Below, piece after piece: positions 1-8,344 of a stretch of DNA of 64,000 bases. The stretch covers positions 124,001 to 188,000 of the forward strand of contig JAHHHT010000006.1 of assembly GCA_019359235.1 (NCBI GenBank), given 5' to 3'. Positions within the stretch are counted from its first letter, which is position 1. Each line of letters begins with the position of its first letter. The stretch is from Oscillatoria princeps RMCB-10 (GTDB taxonomy: Bacteria; Cyanobacteriota; Cyanobacteriia; Cyanobacteriales; Oscillatoriaceae). The position numbers and the translations under genes were made by a program. Below the pieces are notes generated by a model, which had not been told where the DNA came from, searched no databases, and saw only the letters and a list, made by a program, of their open reading frames with translations.

Positions 1-1631
1 CCATTGAAACGGGCCGGTTAATCCTGCGCGGGGGGCTAATCTCCACGAGCACCACAGGAGCAGCACATGCCGGCAACCTGACAGTAAACGCTGCCGGTTC
101 CGTAGAGCTCACCGGCACGGGAAGATTTGTCGGGGGTTTTGCGCGGCTTGCCGATTTTAACACCGGTCTGTCTGACTTGCGCAACGGCTTGTATGCCATG
201 AGCTTCTCTTCCGGAGATGCGGGGGACATCACGATTAACACGTCCCGACTCACAGCCGAAAATGGAGCTTTCGCCGTCACATCCACCACCGGCACTGGCA
301 AAGGTGGCTCTTTAACTGTAAACGCCAAAGATTATGTAGAATTAGATAGCTCCGGCTTGATCACCGGCAACAGACCTGAAAGCACTGGAGTCGCCGGCAA
401 CCTGACCATTAACACGCAGAATTTGAGAATGCAGAATTCCGCTGTAGCGATCACCAGCACCGCAGGCGCGGGAGCCAGCGGCACCCTAACTGTAAACGCC
501 ACCGAGTCAGTAGAACTGATCGGAGGTGACATCTTTTATATCCTGGGCATCCCCCTGAACACAAGCTTAACTACTACTACGATTAGTCAGGCAAATGCCG
601 GAGATATAAAGATTAACACCGGCAGCCTGACGGTCAGTTCGGGAGCGAGAGTTTCAGCCAGCACCTTTGGCTCAGGGCGGAGCGGAACGGTACATCTGAC
701 AGCTACCGATTCTGTTACCGTAACAGGAACCTCAGCCGACCCCAGATTTCCCAGCCTCATACGCACCAACTCCGCAGGGAGCGGAGATGCCGGCGACATC
801 AACATTGCCACACCAAGGCTTGTTGTGGGGAATGGAGCTCGCGTCGCCGTAGACAGTTTTGCCGGTGGCAAAGCCGGCAACCTGGAGATTGCAGCCCCCT
901 CCGTGCGGCTGTTCAATTTTGGAACACTCAGCGCCCAAACCGCTGCCGGCAATGGCGGTAACATCACCCTCACCACCGGTGACATCCAGCTGCGCGGTGG
1001 CAGCGCCATCACCACCAACGCCCAAGGCACAGCCACCGGCGGCAATATTGCCATCACCGCAGACACCATAACCGCCTTAGAAAATAGCGACATCACCGCC
1101 AACGCCCAACAGGGTTCCGGAGGGCAAGTCAGTATCAGCGCCAAAGGCATCTTCGGCACCGAATACCGCCAGCAGCAGTCAGACGCCACCTCCGACATCA
1201 CCGCCAGTTCCGAACTCGGCGCTTCCTTCAGCGGCGTCGTGCAAATCAACACCCCTGACGTTAACCCCGCCTTTGGGCTAGTCCAACTGCACCCAGAACT
1301 CCTTGATGCCACCCACTTAATAGACACCGGCTGCGCCGCTTACCGCAACAGCAGCTTCACCGTCACCGGCAGGGGCGGCATCCCCCCCAGCCCCACCGAA
1401 CTCCTCACCGGCAGCACCGTGCTCCTCGATTTAGGCTCTCCCCCCCTTCCCAACCCACCCTCCCCGCCGCAAACCCTCCCCAAATCCCCCAATCCCGGCT
1501 CCCCACCTCCCCTCGTAGAAGCCCAAGGCTGGATTATTGGCCCCACCGGCACCGTCACCCTCACCGCCAACCCCCCCGCCGGCACTCCCGCCCCAAACCA
1601 GCCCCCCACTCCCTGCCCGCAAAGCCGGTAG
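1..1631 (+). CDS. Filamentous haemagglutinin-like TpsA exoprotein, C-terminal part (5' end outside window)
   Basis: The reading frame is open from base 3, so this is the 3' part of a longer gene. The protein is a low-complexity Gly/Thr/Ser-rich beta-helix of the kind seen in two-partner-secretion exoproteins, with repeated 'LTVNA' and 'SVELIG' rungs. It ends in the module shared by all four paralogues here: a Cys, then SSFTVTGRGGIPPSP, a Pro-rich stretch, GTVTLTANPP, and a last Cys five residues from the end. The N-terminal secretion domain lies upstream of the window. Much of it is almost identical to the 3' half of the gene at 4713-7973. By family knowledge it is exported by an outer-membrane TpsB porin and stays surface-attached or is released. 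No tpsB gene is in the window, and its ligand is unknown. Confidence 0.85.
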   Translation, partial: IETGRLILRGGLISTSTTGAAHAGNLTVNAAGSVELTGTGRFVGGFARLADFNTGLSDLRNGLYAMSFSSGDAGDITINTSRLTAENGAFAVTSTTGTGKGGSLTVNAKDYVELDSSGLITGNRPESTGVAGNLTINTQNLRMQNSAVAITSTAGAGASGTLTVNATESVELIGGDIFYILGIPLNTSLTTTTISQANAGDIKINTGSLTVSSGARVSASTFGSGRSGTVHLTATDSVTVTGTSADPRFPSLIRTNSAGSGDAGDINIATPRLVVGNGARVAVDSFAGGKAGNLEIAAPSVRLFNFGTLSAQTAAGNGGNITLTTGDIQLRGGSAITTNAQGTATGGNIAITADTITALENSDITANAQQGSGGQVSISAKGIFGTEYRQQQSDATSDITASSELGASFSGVVQINTPDVNPAFGLVQLHPELLDATHLIDTGCAAYRNSSFTVTGRGGIPPSPTELLTGSTVLLDLGSPPLPNPPSPPQTLPKSPNPGSPPPLVEAQGWIIGPTGTVTLTANPPAGTPAPNQPPTPCPQSR

Positions 1632-1828
1632 CTTCCCATTACCACATTTTCTGTTTTTTGTCAAGCCTTCGGAAAATATTGCAGATTGCCAACAGGATCT
1701 AAATTGCAGTTGAGCCCCACATCGGGTAGAATTGCCACAATTGGCACTTGGCAAAGTGCAGTCAGGCGTTTAATGTGGAAAGCTCACCATTCCCCCCACC
1801 CCGGAAAACACCCCTATCAAAAACAGCA

Positions 1829-4498
1829 ATGAAACAGGGTATTCGCATTTGCATATTCGGCAGTCTGGCAATCGGGTGCCAGTGGATGATCCGCCCCTTG
1901 TCCGCGCAAATTGTGCCCGACGCCACACTGCCGGTGAACTCTGTCGTGACGCCACAAGGAAATACGCTAAACATCACCGGCGGCACCAGTGCCGGTGCGA
2001 ATCTCTTCCACAGCTTCCGGGAATTTTCTCTCCCCACTGGCGGCACCGCCAACTTCAACAATTCCCCCGATATTCAAAATATTATCACGCGGGTGACAGG
2101 GGGTGCAATCTCCAACATAGACGGGATAATAAGAGCCAATGGAACCGCCAACTTATTCCTGCTCAACCCCAGCGGAATAATTTTTGGCCCCAACGCCTCC
2201 CTCAATATTGGCGGTTCATTTCTGGGAACTACAGCCAGCAGCCTTAAATTGGCGGACGGCAATGAATTCAGCGCCACAAACCCCGCCGCGCCCCCCTTGC
2301 TGACAGTTAACGTGCCGGTAGGCTTGCAATTTGGGCAGAATCCGGGAGGGATTGTCGTGCGGGGTGCCGGTCACAATCTGAGTGTTGACCCAGAAACTGG
2401 TGCCATTACCAGGGAGAGCAGACCGGCGGGACTGCAAGTGAGTGCCGGTCAAACCTTAGCCTTAGTAGGCGGCGACATTTCCCTAGTTGGGGGAAATATC
2501 ACAGCAGAACAGGGGCGCATCGAACTCTTGAGTGCGGGAGCTGGGAGTTATGTCAGTCTCATTCCAAACAGTGCCGGTTGGGCGCTAGACTATTCAGGAG
2601 TGGGGAACTTCCAAGATATCCACTTATCCCAGGCAGCTTCGGCTGATGTGAGTGGCAGCGGGAGTGGCACAATTCAGGTCACAGGAAGGCGCGTCACCCT
2701 CAGTGAGGGATCAGCCATTATCGGGCTGACAGAGGGTAGCAATGCGGGAGGTTCATTGAGTGTGCGAGCGGCGGAGTCGGTAGAACTGATCGGGATCACA
2801 GCTGACGGTTTGTATCTCAGCGGTTTGTATGCTGAGGTCAGCCCGGGCGCAACCGGCAGTGGGGGCGATTTGACCGTGGAAACAGGCCGGTTGAGTGTCC
2901 GGGATGGGGGGCAGATTAGCACTATCACTTGGGGTGCCGGTCATGGAGGAACTTTGAAAGTGCGGGCTGCGGAGTCAGTAGAGGTGATGGGCACCACAGC
3001 TGACGGTTTTTATTTTAGCGGTTTGTTTGCTACAACTACTCCTGACGCAACCGGCAATGGAGGCGATTTGACGGTGGAAACAGGCCGGCTGAGTGTCCGG
3101 GATGGGGCGGTGATTGACGCTAGCACCTTCGGTGCCGGTAATGCGGGAAGGCTGACAGTGCGAGCTGCGGAATCGGTAGAGATCGAGGGCACCACACCTG
3201 ACGGTGAGGTTTACAGCGGCTTGTTTGCTTCAGCTGAATCTGAGCTAACCGGCAATGGGGGCAATTTGACGGTGGAAACAGGCCGGCTGACCCTCAAGGA
3301 TGGGGGGCGGATTACCGCTAGCACTTGGGGTGCCGGTAATGCGGGAAACGTGACTGTGCGGGCTGCGGAATCGGTGTACCTGACAGGCACCACACCTGAC
3401 GGTCTGTCTTCCAGCGGCTTGTTTGCTACAACAGAAATTGGCTCCACCGGCAATGGTGGCGAGTTGACCGTGGAAACAGGCCGGTTGACTGTGCGGGATG
3501 GGGCGCGTATTGGCGCTACCACTCGCGGTGCCGGTAACGCAGGAACGCTGAGAGTGCGAGCCACTCAATCGATAGACCTGATTGGCACCTCAGCTGACGG
3601 TCGGTATGCCAGCGGTTTGTTCGCTTTCGCAGGGCGTAACGCAACAGGCAAAGGGGGCAATTTTACGGTGGAAACAGGCCAGCTGACTGTCCGTGATAGG
3701 GCGAGCATCACTGCTAGCAGTGATGGCACTGGAGTCGCCGGCAACTTAGAAATCACTGCCAGCGCCATCCGCCTCGACACTGAGGCTTCTGTCAGCTCGG
3801 ACACTCGAGCCGGCGGTGGCAACATCACCCTCAACACCGGCACCATTCAGCTGCGCCGCAATAGCGGCATCACCACCAACGCCACCGGCAGCAGTTCTGG
3901 CGGCAATATCACCTTCAATACCGACACCCTAGCCGCCCTAGAAAATAGCGACATCAGCGCTAATTCTGAAGAAAACTTTGGCGGAAAAGTCACCATCACC
4001 GCTCAGGGTATTTTTGGCACAGAGTACCGGCTCAATTCAACCTCAAACAGTGACATTACCGCCACCGGCGGCAGTCCCGAGTTAAACGGCACCGTCACCA
4101 TTAACACCCCTGATACTGACCCCACCTCTGGGTTAATCCAATTGCCATCACAGCTGCGAGATGTCACCGGCTTAATCAACAACCCCTGCACACCACTCGC
4201 CAGAGGCAGCAGCTTCACCGTCACCGGCAGAGGCGGCATCCCCCAAAGCCCCACCGATCCCCTCACCGGCACCGCTCTTGCCGTAGACTGGATCTCCCCC
4301 CCAACTGGAGCGCCGGCATCCCCCACACTGACCCAAGAAATCCCCAAATCCCCCAATCCCGGCTCCCCACCTCCCCTCGTAGAAGCCCAAGGCTGGGTGA
4401 TCAGCCCCACCGGCACCGTCACCCTCACCGCCAACCCCCCTAATGGCACTCCCCACGGGACTTGGCAGCCGCCGGCAAACTGCCCCGCCATACAGTAG
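1829..4498 (+). CDS. Filamentous haemagglutinin N-terminal domain protein (TpsA-like surface exoprotein)
   Basis: 889 aa from ATG 1829. An in-frame TTG exists at 1748, but the ATG begins the MKQGIR signal peptide shared with the two downstream paralogues, so I prefer it. The signal peptide runs to about residue 28 (cleavage near SAQ/IVP). The haemagglutination-activity/TPS secretion domain follows (about 30-200), with the hallmarks NLFHSFREFSLP and NLFLLNPSGIIFGPNASL. Residues about 310-640 hold five near-identical 66-aa repeats (VETGRL-x-VRDG ... VRAAESVE ... DG ... SGLFA). The C-terminal module has the SSFTVTGRGGIP motif, a Pro-rich segment and a terminal Cys (PANCPAIQ). It probably acts as a secreted or surface adhesin; the target cannot be told from sequence. 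Confidence 0.9.
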   Translation: MKQGIRICIFGSLAIGCQWMIRPLSAQIVPDATLPVNSVVTPQGNTLNITGGTSAGANLFHSFREFSLPTGGTANFNNSPDIQNIITRVTGGAISNIDGIIRANGTANLFLLNPSGIIFGPNASLNIGGSFLGTTASSLKLADGNEFSATNPAAPPLLTVNVPVGLQFGQNPGGIVVRGAGHNLSVDPETGAITRESRPAGLQVSAGQTLALVGGDISLVGGNITAEQGRIELLSAGAGSYVSLIPNSAGWALDYSGVGNFQDIHLSQAASADVSGSGSGTIQVTGRRVTLSEGSAIIGLTEGSNAGGSLSVRAAESVELIGITADGLYLSGLYAEVSPGATGSGGDLTVETGRLSVRDGGQISTITWGAGHGGTLKVRAAESVEVMGTTADGFYFSGLFATTTPDATGNGGDLTVETGRLSVRDGAVIDASTFGAGNAGRLTVRAAESVEIEGTTPDGEVYSGLFASAESELTGNGGNLTVETGRLTLKDGGRITASTWGAGNAGNVTVRAAESVYLTGTTPDGLSSSGLFATTEIGSTGNGGELTVETGRLTVRDGARIGATTRGAGNAGTLRVRATQSIDLIGTSADGRYASGLFAFAGRNATGKGGNFTVETGQLTVRDRASITASSDGTGVAGNLEITASAIRLDTEASVSSDTRAGGGNITLNTGTIQLRRNSGITTNATGSSSGGNITFNTDTLAALENSDISANSEENFGGKVTITAQGIFGTEYRLNSTSNSDITATGGSPELNGTVTINTPDTDPTSGLIQLPSQLRDVTGLINNPCTPLARGSSFTVTGRGGIPQSPTDPLTGTALAVDWISPPTGAPASPTLTQEIPKSPNPGSPPPLVEAQGWVISPTGTVTLTANPPNGTPHGTWQPPANCPAIQ
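2752..3690 (+). repeat. Tandem 198-bp coding repeats (about 5 copies)
   Basis: The block encoding VETGRLSVRDG ... TGNGGDLT recurs every 66 codons, five times, with strong nucleotide conservation around the 'gtggaaacaggccgg' core. The equivalent region of the paralogue at 8345 has seven copies, so copy number differs between paralogues. Confidence 0.85.
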
Positions 4499-4712
4499 CC
4501 TCCTTTACCACACTCTCCCTTTTTTGTCAACCCCAAAGCAGCAGATTGCAGATTGCCAACAGTATACAAACAGCGCTGTGCGATGATGCCCTTTGGGCGG
4601 AGGTAGAATTGCAACATTAGCAGGCAGCAAGCTAAAAGTAAGAAGGCGGGTGAGGTGAAGAAAAAAGCCGGCAGCCCCAATCCCCCAAGACAGCCCAATC
4701 CAACCAACATCA

Positions 4713-7700
4713 ATGAAACAAGGTATTCGCAACTTCTGGATGTTCGGCAGTCTGGCAATAGCGTCCCTCATTACTAGCAGCCCGAGTTGGGGGCAAATCG
4801 CTCCCGACGCCACCCTGCCGGTGAACTCTATGGTAACCCCACAAGGAAATACGCTCAACATCACCGGCGGCACCAGTGCCGGTGCGAATCTCTTCCACAG
4901 CTTCCGGGAATTCTCTCTCCCGGCAGGCACCACAGCTCACTTCAATAATAGCATCGATATTCAGAACATCATCACGCGAGTCACAGGAGGGTCAATCTCC
5001 AACATAGACGGCGTAATTAAGGCAAATGGCACCGCCAACTTATTCCTGATTAACCCCACCGGCATCGTTTTTGGCCCCAACGCCTCCCTGAATATTGGCG
5101 GTTCGTTTCTTGCCAGTACCGCCAGCAGCATTAAATTGGCGGATGGCAATGAATTCAGCGCCACAAACCCTGCAGCGCCGCCTTTGCTGACAGTTAGCGT
5201 GCCGGTTGGCTTGCAATTCGGGCAGGAACCGGGTAAAATAGAAGTAGCCGGCACCGGCAACAATCTCAAATCAGATCCGGAAACCTTTGCCACCCTCAAA
5301 GACGATCGCCCACCCGGACTTGAAGTTGCCGGTAAAACCATCGCCCTTGTCGGGGGTGACGTCACACTTGCCGGCGGGAATTTGACCACAAAAGGCGGAC
5401 GAATTGAACTCGGAAGTGTGGGTGCGGGCAGCACCGTGACGCTCACGCCAGTAGAAAATGGCTGGACTTTAGGATATTCTAGCGCACCCAATTTCCAAAA
5501 CATCCAGCTGGCAGCAGCAGCTTCCCTAGATACCAGCGGTGACAGCGGCGGCACTGTCCAAGTAACCGGCAGTCAAATCTCCCTGAGCGACGGCAGTGTT
5601 ATAATGGCAACAACAGCCGGCTCAAAATCCGGAGGTTCCCTGACACTGCACGCGACAGACTCTGTGCGATTGAGCGGTGTGAGTGCCTTTGGATATCCCA
5701 GCTCTTTACTGACGGAAGTCACAAAAGGAGCCACTGGCAGTGGCGGCACCCTCACTGTAGACACGGGCAAGTTGGTTATGGAAAATGGAGCGGTTATATC
5801 ATCAGCAACCTTTGGCGCAGGCAGTAGTGGTTCAGTGACAGTCAAGGCAAAAGATTCCGTAGAAATGAGAGGGATTAGCTCCCAAGGCTTGCCCAATTTC
5901 TTGCTGAGCGAAGCCAACGAAGGTTCCACCGGCAGTGCCGGCAGCATCACCATAGAAACAGGCCGGTTAATCCTACAAGACGGCGCTTCAATATCCGCTT
6001 CAACATCGGGAAAAGGCAGTGGGGGTTCCCTGACAGTGCGGGCGTCAGAATCTGTAGAATTGAGCGGTGCGGTTGGGGAGAATTGGGGGAGCATCCTGCA
6101 AACTCAAGCGGTTCAGGGTTCCGCAGGAAATGCCGGCAATTTGAGCGTTGAAACAGGGCGGTTGAGCGTGCGCGATGGAGGGGCGATATCCGCCGGCAGT
6201 GCCGGTGCCGGGAAAGCCGGCACCCTGACGGTAAAAGCCAGGGATTTTATACAAGTCACCGGCACCTCTCCAGACGGCAAAACTCCCAGCACCATCTCCA
6301 CTTCAGTGGAGTCAGCCGCTGCCGGTGCCGGAGGGAATATCACCATTGAAACGAGCAGGTTAATCCTGCGCGGGGGGCTGATATCCACCAGCACCACAGG
6401 AGCCACACATGCCGGCAATTTAACAGTCAACGCTACAGATTCCATAGAGCTCACCGGCACGGGAAGATTTGTCGAGGGGTTTACCCAGCTAGCTGATTTC
6501 ACTACAGGTCTTTCTAACTTGCGCAACGGCTTGTATGCCATGAGCTTCGGTGCGGGAGATGCGGGGGACATCACAATTAACACATCCAGATTCACAGCCG
6601 AAAATGGAGCTTTCGCCGTCACATCCACCACCGGATCGGGTGTTGGCGGAGCTTTAACTGTAAACGCCAAAGAATCTGTACTGTTGGACAGCTCCGGCTT
6701 GATTACCGGCAACAGACCTGAAAGCACTGGAGTCGCTGGCAACCTGACGGTTAACACGCGCAATTTGAGACTGCAGAATTCCGCCGTAGCGATAACAAGT
6801 ACCGCAGGCGCGGGAGCCAGCGGCACCCTAACCGTAAACGCCACCGAGTCAGTAGAACTGATCGGAGGTGACATCTTTTATATCCTGGGCATCCCCCTTA
6901 ACACAAGCTTAACTACTACTACGATTAGTCAGGCAAATGCCGGAGATATAATGATTAACACCGGCAGGCTGACTGTCAGGGAGGGAGCGAGAGTCTCAGC
7001 GAGTACCTTTAGCTCCGGGCGGAGCGGAACTGTACATGTGACAGCAGCCGATTCAGTAACAGTAACAGGAACCTCTGCCGACCCCCGATTTCCCAGCTTC
7101 ATACGCACCAACTCTCAGGGGAGCGGAGATGCCGGCGACATCAACATTGCCACACCAAGGCTTGTTGTAGAAAATGGAGCTCGCGTCGCCGTGGACAGTT
7201 TTGCCGGTGGCAAAGCCGGCAACCTGGAGATTGCAGCCCCCTCAGTGCGGCTGTTCAATTTTGGAACACTCAGCGCCCAAACCGCTGCCGGCAATGGCGG
7301 TAACATCACCCTCACCACCGGTGACATCCAGCTGCGCGGTGGCAGCGCCATCACCACCAACGCCCAAGGCACAGCCACCGGCGGCAATATCGGCATCACC
7401 GCAGACACCATAACCGCCTTAGAAAATAGCGACATCACCGCCAACGCCCAACAGGGTTCCGGAGGGCAAGTCAGTATCAGCGCCAAAGGCATCTTCGGCA
7501 CCGAATACCGCCAAATGGAATCCCCACTCACCTCTGACATCACAGCCAGTTCCGATCTAGGCGCTTCCTTCAGCGGCGTCGTGCGAATCAACACCCCTGA
7601 CATTAACCCCGCCTTTGGGCTTGTGGAATTGCAGTCAGGATTCCTGGAGAGCGCCCGCTTAATAGACACCGGCTGCGCCGCTTACCGCAACAGCAGCTTC

Positions 7701-7973
7701 ACCGTCACCGGCAGGGGCGGCATCCCCCCCAGCCCCAGCGAGCCCCTCACCGGCGGCACCACGATCCTCGATTTGGGCTTTCCTCCCCAAAGCAGCCAAC
7801 CTTCCCCGCCGCAAATCATCCCCAAATCCCCCAATCCCGGCTCCCCACCCCAACTTGTAGAAGCCCGAGGCTGGGTGATCAGCCCCACCGGCACCGTCAC
7901 CCTCACCGCCAACCCCCCCGCCGAGTTTCCAACCTCTTGGCAGCCGCCCGCTCCCTGCCCGCAAAGCCGGTAG
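4713..7973 (+). CDS. Filamentous haemagglutinin N-terminal domain protein (TpsA-like surface exoprotein)
   Basis: 1086 aa from ATG 4713. The signal peptide MKQGIRNFWMFGSLAIASL... is cleaved near WGQ/IAP. The TPS secretion domain (about 30-200) carries NLFHSFREFSLP and NLFLINPTGIVFGPNASL. A long beta-helical stalk of degenerate rungs follows, and then the C-terminal module (GC near residue 985, SSFTVTGRGGIPPSP, Pro-rich stretch, final PAPCPQSR). It belongs to subtype A with the gene at 1-1631: the 3' halves are nearly identical at nucleotide level, including segments about 480-600 and 840-1160 here matched at about 6840-6960 and 7190-7505. It lacks the crisp 198-bp repeats of subtype B. By family it is secreted through a TpsB pore that is not in the window. 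Confidence 0.9.
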   Translation: MKQGIRNFWMFGSLAIASLITSSPSWGQIAPDATLPVNSMVTPQGNTLNITGGTSAGANLFHSFREFSLPAGTTAHFNNSIDIQNIITRVTGGSISNIDGVIKANGTANLFLINPTGIVFGPNASLNIGGSFLASTASSIKLADGNEFSATNPAAPPLLTVSVPVGLQFGQEPGKIEVAGTGNNLKSDPETFATLKDDRPPGLEVAGKTIALVGGDVTLAGGNLTTKGGRIELGSVGAGSTVTLTPVENGWTLGYSSAPNFQNIQLAAAASLDTSGDSGGTVQVTGSQISLSDGSVIMATTAGSKSGGSLTLHATDSVRLSGVSAFGYPSSLLTEVTKGATGSGGTLTVDTGKLVMENGAVISSATFGAGSSGSVTVKAKDSVEMRGISSQGLPNFLLSEANEGSTGSAGSITIETGRLILQDGASISASTSGKGSGGSLTVRASESVELSGAVGENWGSILQTQAVQGSAGNAGNLSVETGRLSVRDGGAISAGSAGAGKAGTLTVKARDFIQVTGTSPDGKTPSTISTSVESAAAGAGGNITIETSRLILRGGLISTSTTGATHAGNLTVNATDSIELTGTGRFVEGFTQLADFTTGLSNLRNGLYAMSFGAGDAGDITINTSRFTAENGAFAVTSTTGSGVGGALTVNAKESVLLDSSGLITGNRPESTGVAGNLTVNTRNLRLQNSAVAITSTAGAGASGTLTVNATESVELIGGDIFYILGIPLNTSLTTTTISQANAGDIMINTGRLTVREGARVSASTFSSGRSGTVHVTAADSVTVTGTSADPRFPSFIRTNSQGSGDAGDINIATPRLVVENGARVAVDSFAGGKAGNLEIAAPSVRLFNFGTLSAQTAAGNGGNITLTTGDIQLRGGSAITTNAQGTATGGNIGITADTITALENSDITANAQQGSGGQVSISAKGIFGTEYRQMESPLTSDITASSDLGASFSGVVRINTPDINPAFGLVELQSGFLESARLIDTGCAAYRNSSFTVTGRGGIPPSPSEPLTGGTTILDLGFPPQSSQPSPPQIIPKSPNPGSPPQLVEARGWVISPTGTVTLTANPPAEFPTSWQPPAPCPQSR

Positions 7974-8032
7974 CCTCCCATTACCACAATTTCGCTTTTT
8001 TGTCAATAACTCGGATAAAATTGCCGATTGCT

Positions 8033-8096
8033 GTAGGGGCGGGGCTCACCCGAAATCTTTCTCACACAGCTCACCCTACCAATAAACCCGCCCCCA
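8033..8096. repeat. 64-bp MITE-like palindromic repeat, copy 1
   Basis: It starts GTAGGGGCGGGGCTCACCCG and ends AAACCCGCCCCC. The ends are inverted repeats of each other around a core containing TTTCTCACACAGCTCACC. Two more copies are at 8207-8270 and 11420-11482. It lies in the 371-bp gap between tpsA genes 3 and 4. Confidence 0.75.
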
Positions 8097-8206
8097 ACAC
8101 AGTGCCAGCATCTCGGGTGCGATTGCAAATTGCCCACAGTATGCAAACCGAAGTTGCAGCTCACAGAGATATCGGGTATAATTGGCACGCATTGGCAGGC
8201 GGCGAA

Positions 8207-8270
8207 GTAGGGGCGGGTTCACCCGAGATGTTTCTCATACAGCTCACCCTACGAATAAACCCGCCCCTAC
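8207..8270. repeat. 64-bp MITE-like palindromic repeat, copy 2 (perfect termini)
   Basis: Terminal inverted repeats GTAGGGGCGGGTT / AACCCGCCCCTAC are perfect over 13 bp. The rest of the 7974-8344 gap holds copy 1 and short direct repeats of the type 'ATCGGGTGCGATTGCAAATT'. No gene is visible in the gap. Confidence 0.8.
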
Positions 8271-8344
8271 TTAGGGGGCGTTTAAGGTGGAGATCTCACC
8301 TGCAACCCCCACCCCGCACGCGACAGCAGAGTACAAACACAGCA

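Noticed and set aside
587-1327. Minus-strand reading frames through the adhesin genes (also at 4003-4758, 6113-6874, 9919-10575 and others)
   Set aside because: They are mirror frames of repetitive, GC-rich coding sequence, with no start signals or recognisable domains.
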